A stretch of 15,707 nucleotides of DNA. It comes from Kiritimatiellota bacterium (GTDB taxonomy: Bacteria > Verrucomicrobiota > Kiritimatiellia > JAAZAB01). Shown here piece by piece: positions 14,559 to 15,707 of the stretch (positions within the stretch are counted from its first letter, which is position 1; the number at the start of each line of letters is the position of its first letter). Under the pieces are notes generated by a model that was not told the origin of the DNA, did no database searches, and saw only the letters and a list, made by a program, of their open reading frames with translations. Position numbers and translations under genes: made by a program. The DNA is taken from positions 1-15,707 of the forward strand of contig VSJD01000224.1 in the NCBI GenBank assembly GCA_008636095.1. Direction: 5' to 3'.

Positions 14559-15694
14559 AAATATATATTTGTCCGGCGCTGATGGATGCCCTGGTCTTTC
14601 TGGTTACATTCGCGGTCATGTATCGTGCCGGTGAACAGGGTATGAGCATCACGCAGTGTGCCTGGATGGCCTGCCTGTTTCAACTGACCTACATGCTCAC
14701 CAGTCTGGCGGCCGGGTTCCTGCTGTCCCGCCGCAATACCCGGTTTATCCTGCTGGCCGGTATCGTGCTCTGCACTCTCTGCGGCGTCACGTGCCTGATG
14801 GCCAAAGAATTTATACTGATATTGACGGCCTTCGGGTGCATGGGGATTTTTATGGCCTTTTTCTTTAACGCCTTCCAGGCCTTCATGCGCACGGAATCGG
14901 CGCCGGGGAATCTGAAACGCGCCATCGGCTTTTACACGCTGGCCTGGAGTCTGGGCAGTGCGGCCGGAATTTTTTCATCAGGTTTTTTCTATCGGCTCGG
15001 CTTTACCATGTTGTCCGCCCTGATCGTGTTGGTCGGCGTCGTGATGCTGGTCGTGTTGCTTACGCATAAGCCCCGCCCGGCGAACGCGCCCTCCGCCGAT
15101 GAAAGTGTGGAACGCGGATCGGAAAAAGCTCCGCCGGTGGATCCCATTTACGTCTGGATCGGCTGGGTGATGATTTTCATGGCTATGTTCGTCCAGCGTC
15201 CGGTTCATAGTTTCTTTCCCGCCATCAGTGCCAAGGCCGGGATCAGTGCCTTCGTGACGGGCCTGCCGCTTTTCCTGCAAATGACGGTGCAGGCCGTGGT
15301 TGGGTTGGCCATGATCCGCTGGCGCCATCTGCTCTATCGCCGGACACCCCTCGGGTTGGCTCACGGAGGGGCCGCCGTGTTGCTCCTGGTCATGTGGCGA
15401 TGGCCGACTTTACCGGTCTGTTTCTTGGGCATCAGCCTGCTCGGTGCTTACGCGGGGTTTATCTATTTCTGCAGTGTTTATTATGCGTCCAATTCCGGCC
15501 GGAGGGCGCTTAATATCGGTGTCAACGAATTCTTGGTCGGCCTGGGGTCTTTCGCGGGCCTGTTTATCAGCGAATGGGTCATGAAGCGGACGGGCAACGA
15601 CGCGAACATGTATCTGGTAATTGCCGTGGCCCTGCTGATTTCACTGGCGGCTCAGCTGGCAATCGCCAGTTGGTTGCGGAGGGTCAAGGTGTGA
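14555..15694 (+). CDS. MFS-type membrane transporter
   Basis: A 379-aa integral membrane protein with about 12 hydrophobic helices in two halves. A charged loop of roughly 28 residues (HKPRPANAPSADESVERGSEKAPP) around position 170-195 separates them, as in the major facilitator superfamily. The loop between helices 2 and 3 (AAGFLLSRRNTRFILLAG) is a degenerate form of MFS motif A. Clear substrate cues are absent. Its ATG at 14555 overlaps the stop of the PIG-L-like gene, so the two are translationally coupled and probably work on related molecules. It could export or import a sugar-like or small organic compound. An AAGGTG near its end may serve as the ribosome binding site of a next gene. Confidence 0.82.
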   Translation: MKIYICPALMDALVFLVTFAVMYRAGEQGMSITQCAWMACLFQLTYMLTSLAAGFLLSRRNTRFILLAGIVLCTLCGVTCLMAKEFILILTAFGCMGIFMAFFFNAFQAFMRTESAPGNLKRAIGFYTLAWSLGSAAGIFSSGFFYRLGFTMLSALIVLVGVVMLVVLLTHKPRPANAPSADESVERGSEKAPPVDPIYVWIGWVMIFMAMFVQRPVHSFFPAISAKAGISAFVTGLPLFLQMTVQAVVGLAMIRWRHLLYRRTPLGLAHGGAAVLLLVMWRWPTLPVCFLGISLLGAYAGFIYFCSVYYASNSGRRALNIGVNEFLVGLGSFAGLFISEWVMKRTGNDANMYLVIAVALLISLAAQLAIASWLRRVKV

Positions 15695-15699
15695 CCAGA

Positions 15700-15707
15700 A
15701 TGGCGCT
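15700..15707 (+). CDS. Possible start of the next gene
   Basis: An ATG at 15700 follows AAGGTG (15686-15691) by eight bases and comes six bases after the transporter stop. Only two and a half codons (ATG GCG CT) are visible, so nothing can be said of its product. It would extend the lipoprotein, PIG-L and MFS cluster. Confidence 0.3.

Overview
The window looks like a chromosomal segment of a Gram-negative bacterium with fairly high GC. It encodes a lipid A-type acyltransferase, a tripartite RND efflux system with an outer-membrane lipoprotein channel, and several lipobox-bearing precursors. Taxonomy cannot be fixed from the sequence. The scattered gene order (fusA away from any ribosomal-protein genes) and repeat-littered intergenic spaces suggest a group with loosely conserved operons, such as the PVC bacteria, but this is only an inference.

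Layout: (1) 1-905, the C-terminal part of a ThDP-dependent 2-oxo acid decarboxylase entering from the left edge. (2) 906-6211, a three-gene rightward block: periplasmic adaptor lipoprotein, RND pump, and a DUF47/PhoU-like protein whose start overlaps the pump stop (ATGA). The adaptor-pump gap (about 217 bp) is filled with hairpin-forming repeats. (3) 6272-8877, leftward: an OprM/NodT-type outer-membrane channel convergent with the pump genes, an LpxL/HtrB-family acyltransferase, and a tRNA-Lys(UUU) directly in front of the acyltransferase gene. (4) 8878-11211, a divergent spacer with the tRNA promoter and a duplicated 31-bp unit, then a standalone fusA (EF-G) starting at a GTG with a strong ribosome binding site. 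(5) 11309-13111, leftward, a pabB-pabC fusion for p-aminobenzoate synthesis, with a palindromic repeat inserted in frame. (6) 13171-15694, rightward: a small unknown lipoprotein, a secreted PIG-L/LmbE-family protein that seems to have lost the middle of its catalytic domain, and an overlapping MFS-type transporter. The last bases look like the start of another gene.

Adaptor, pump and channel would together span the envelope and export small hydrophobic compounds; lpxL acts on the same envelope. The fused pabBC supplies folate precursor and fusA serves translation. No CRISPR array, IS element, integrase or phage gene is visible. The most notable observations are the palindromic repeat shared between the efflux operon spacer and the pabBC coding region, the internally deleted PIG-L protein, and the DUF47 protein translationally coupled to an RND pump instead of a phosphate transporter.
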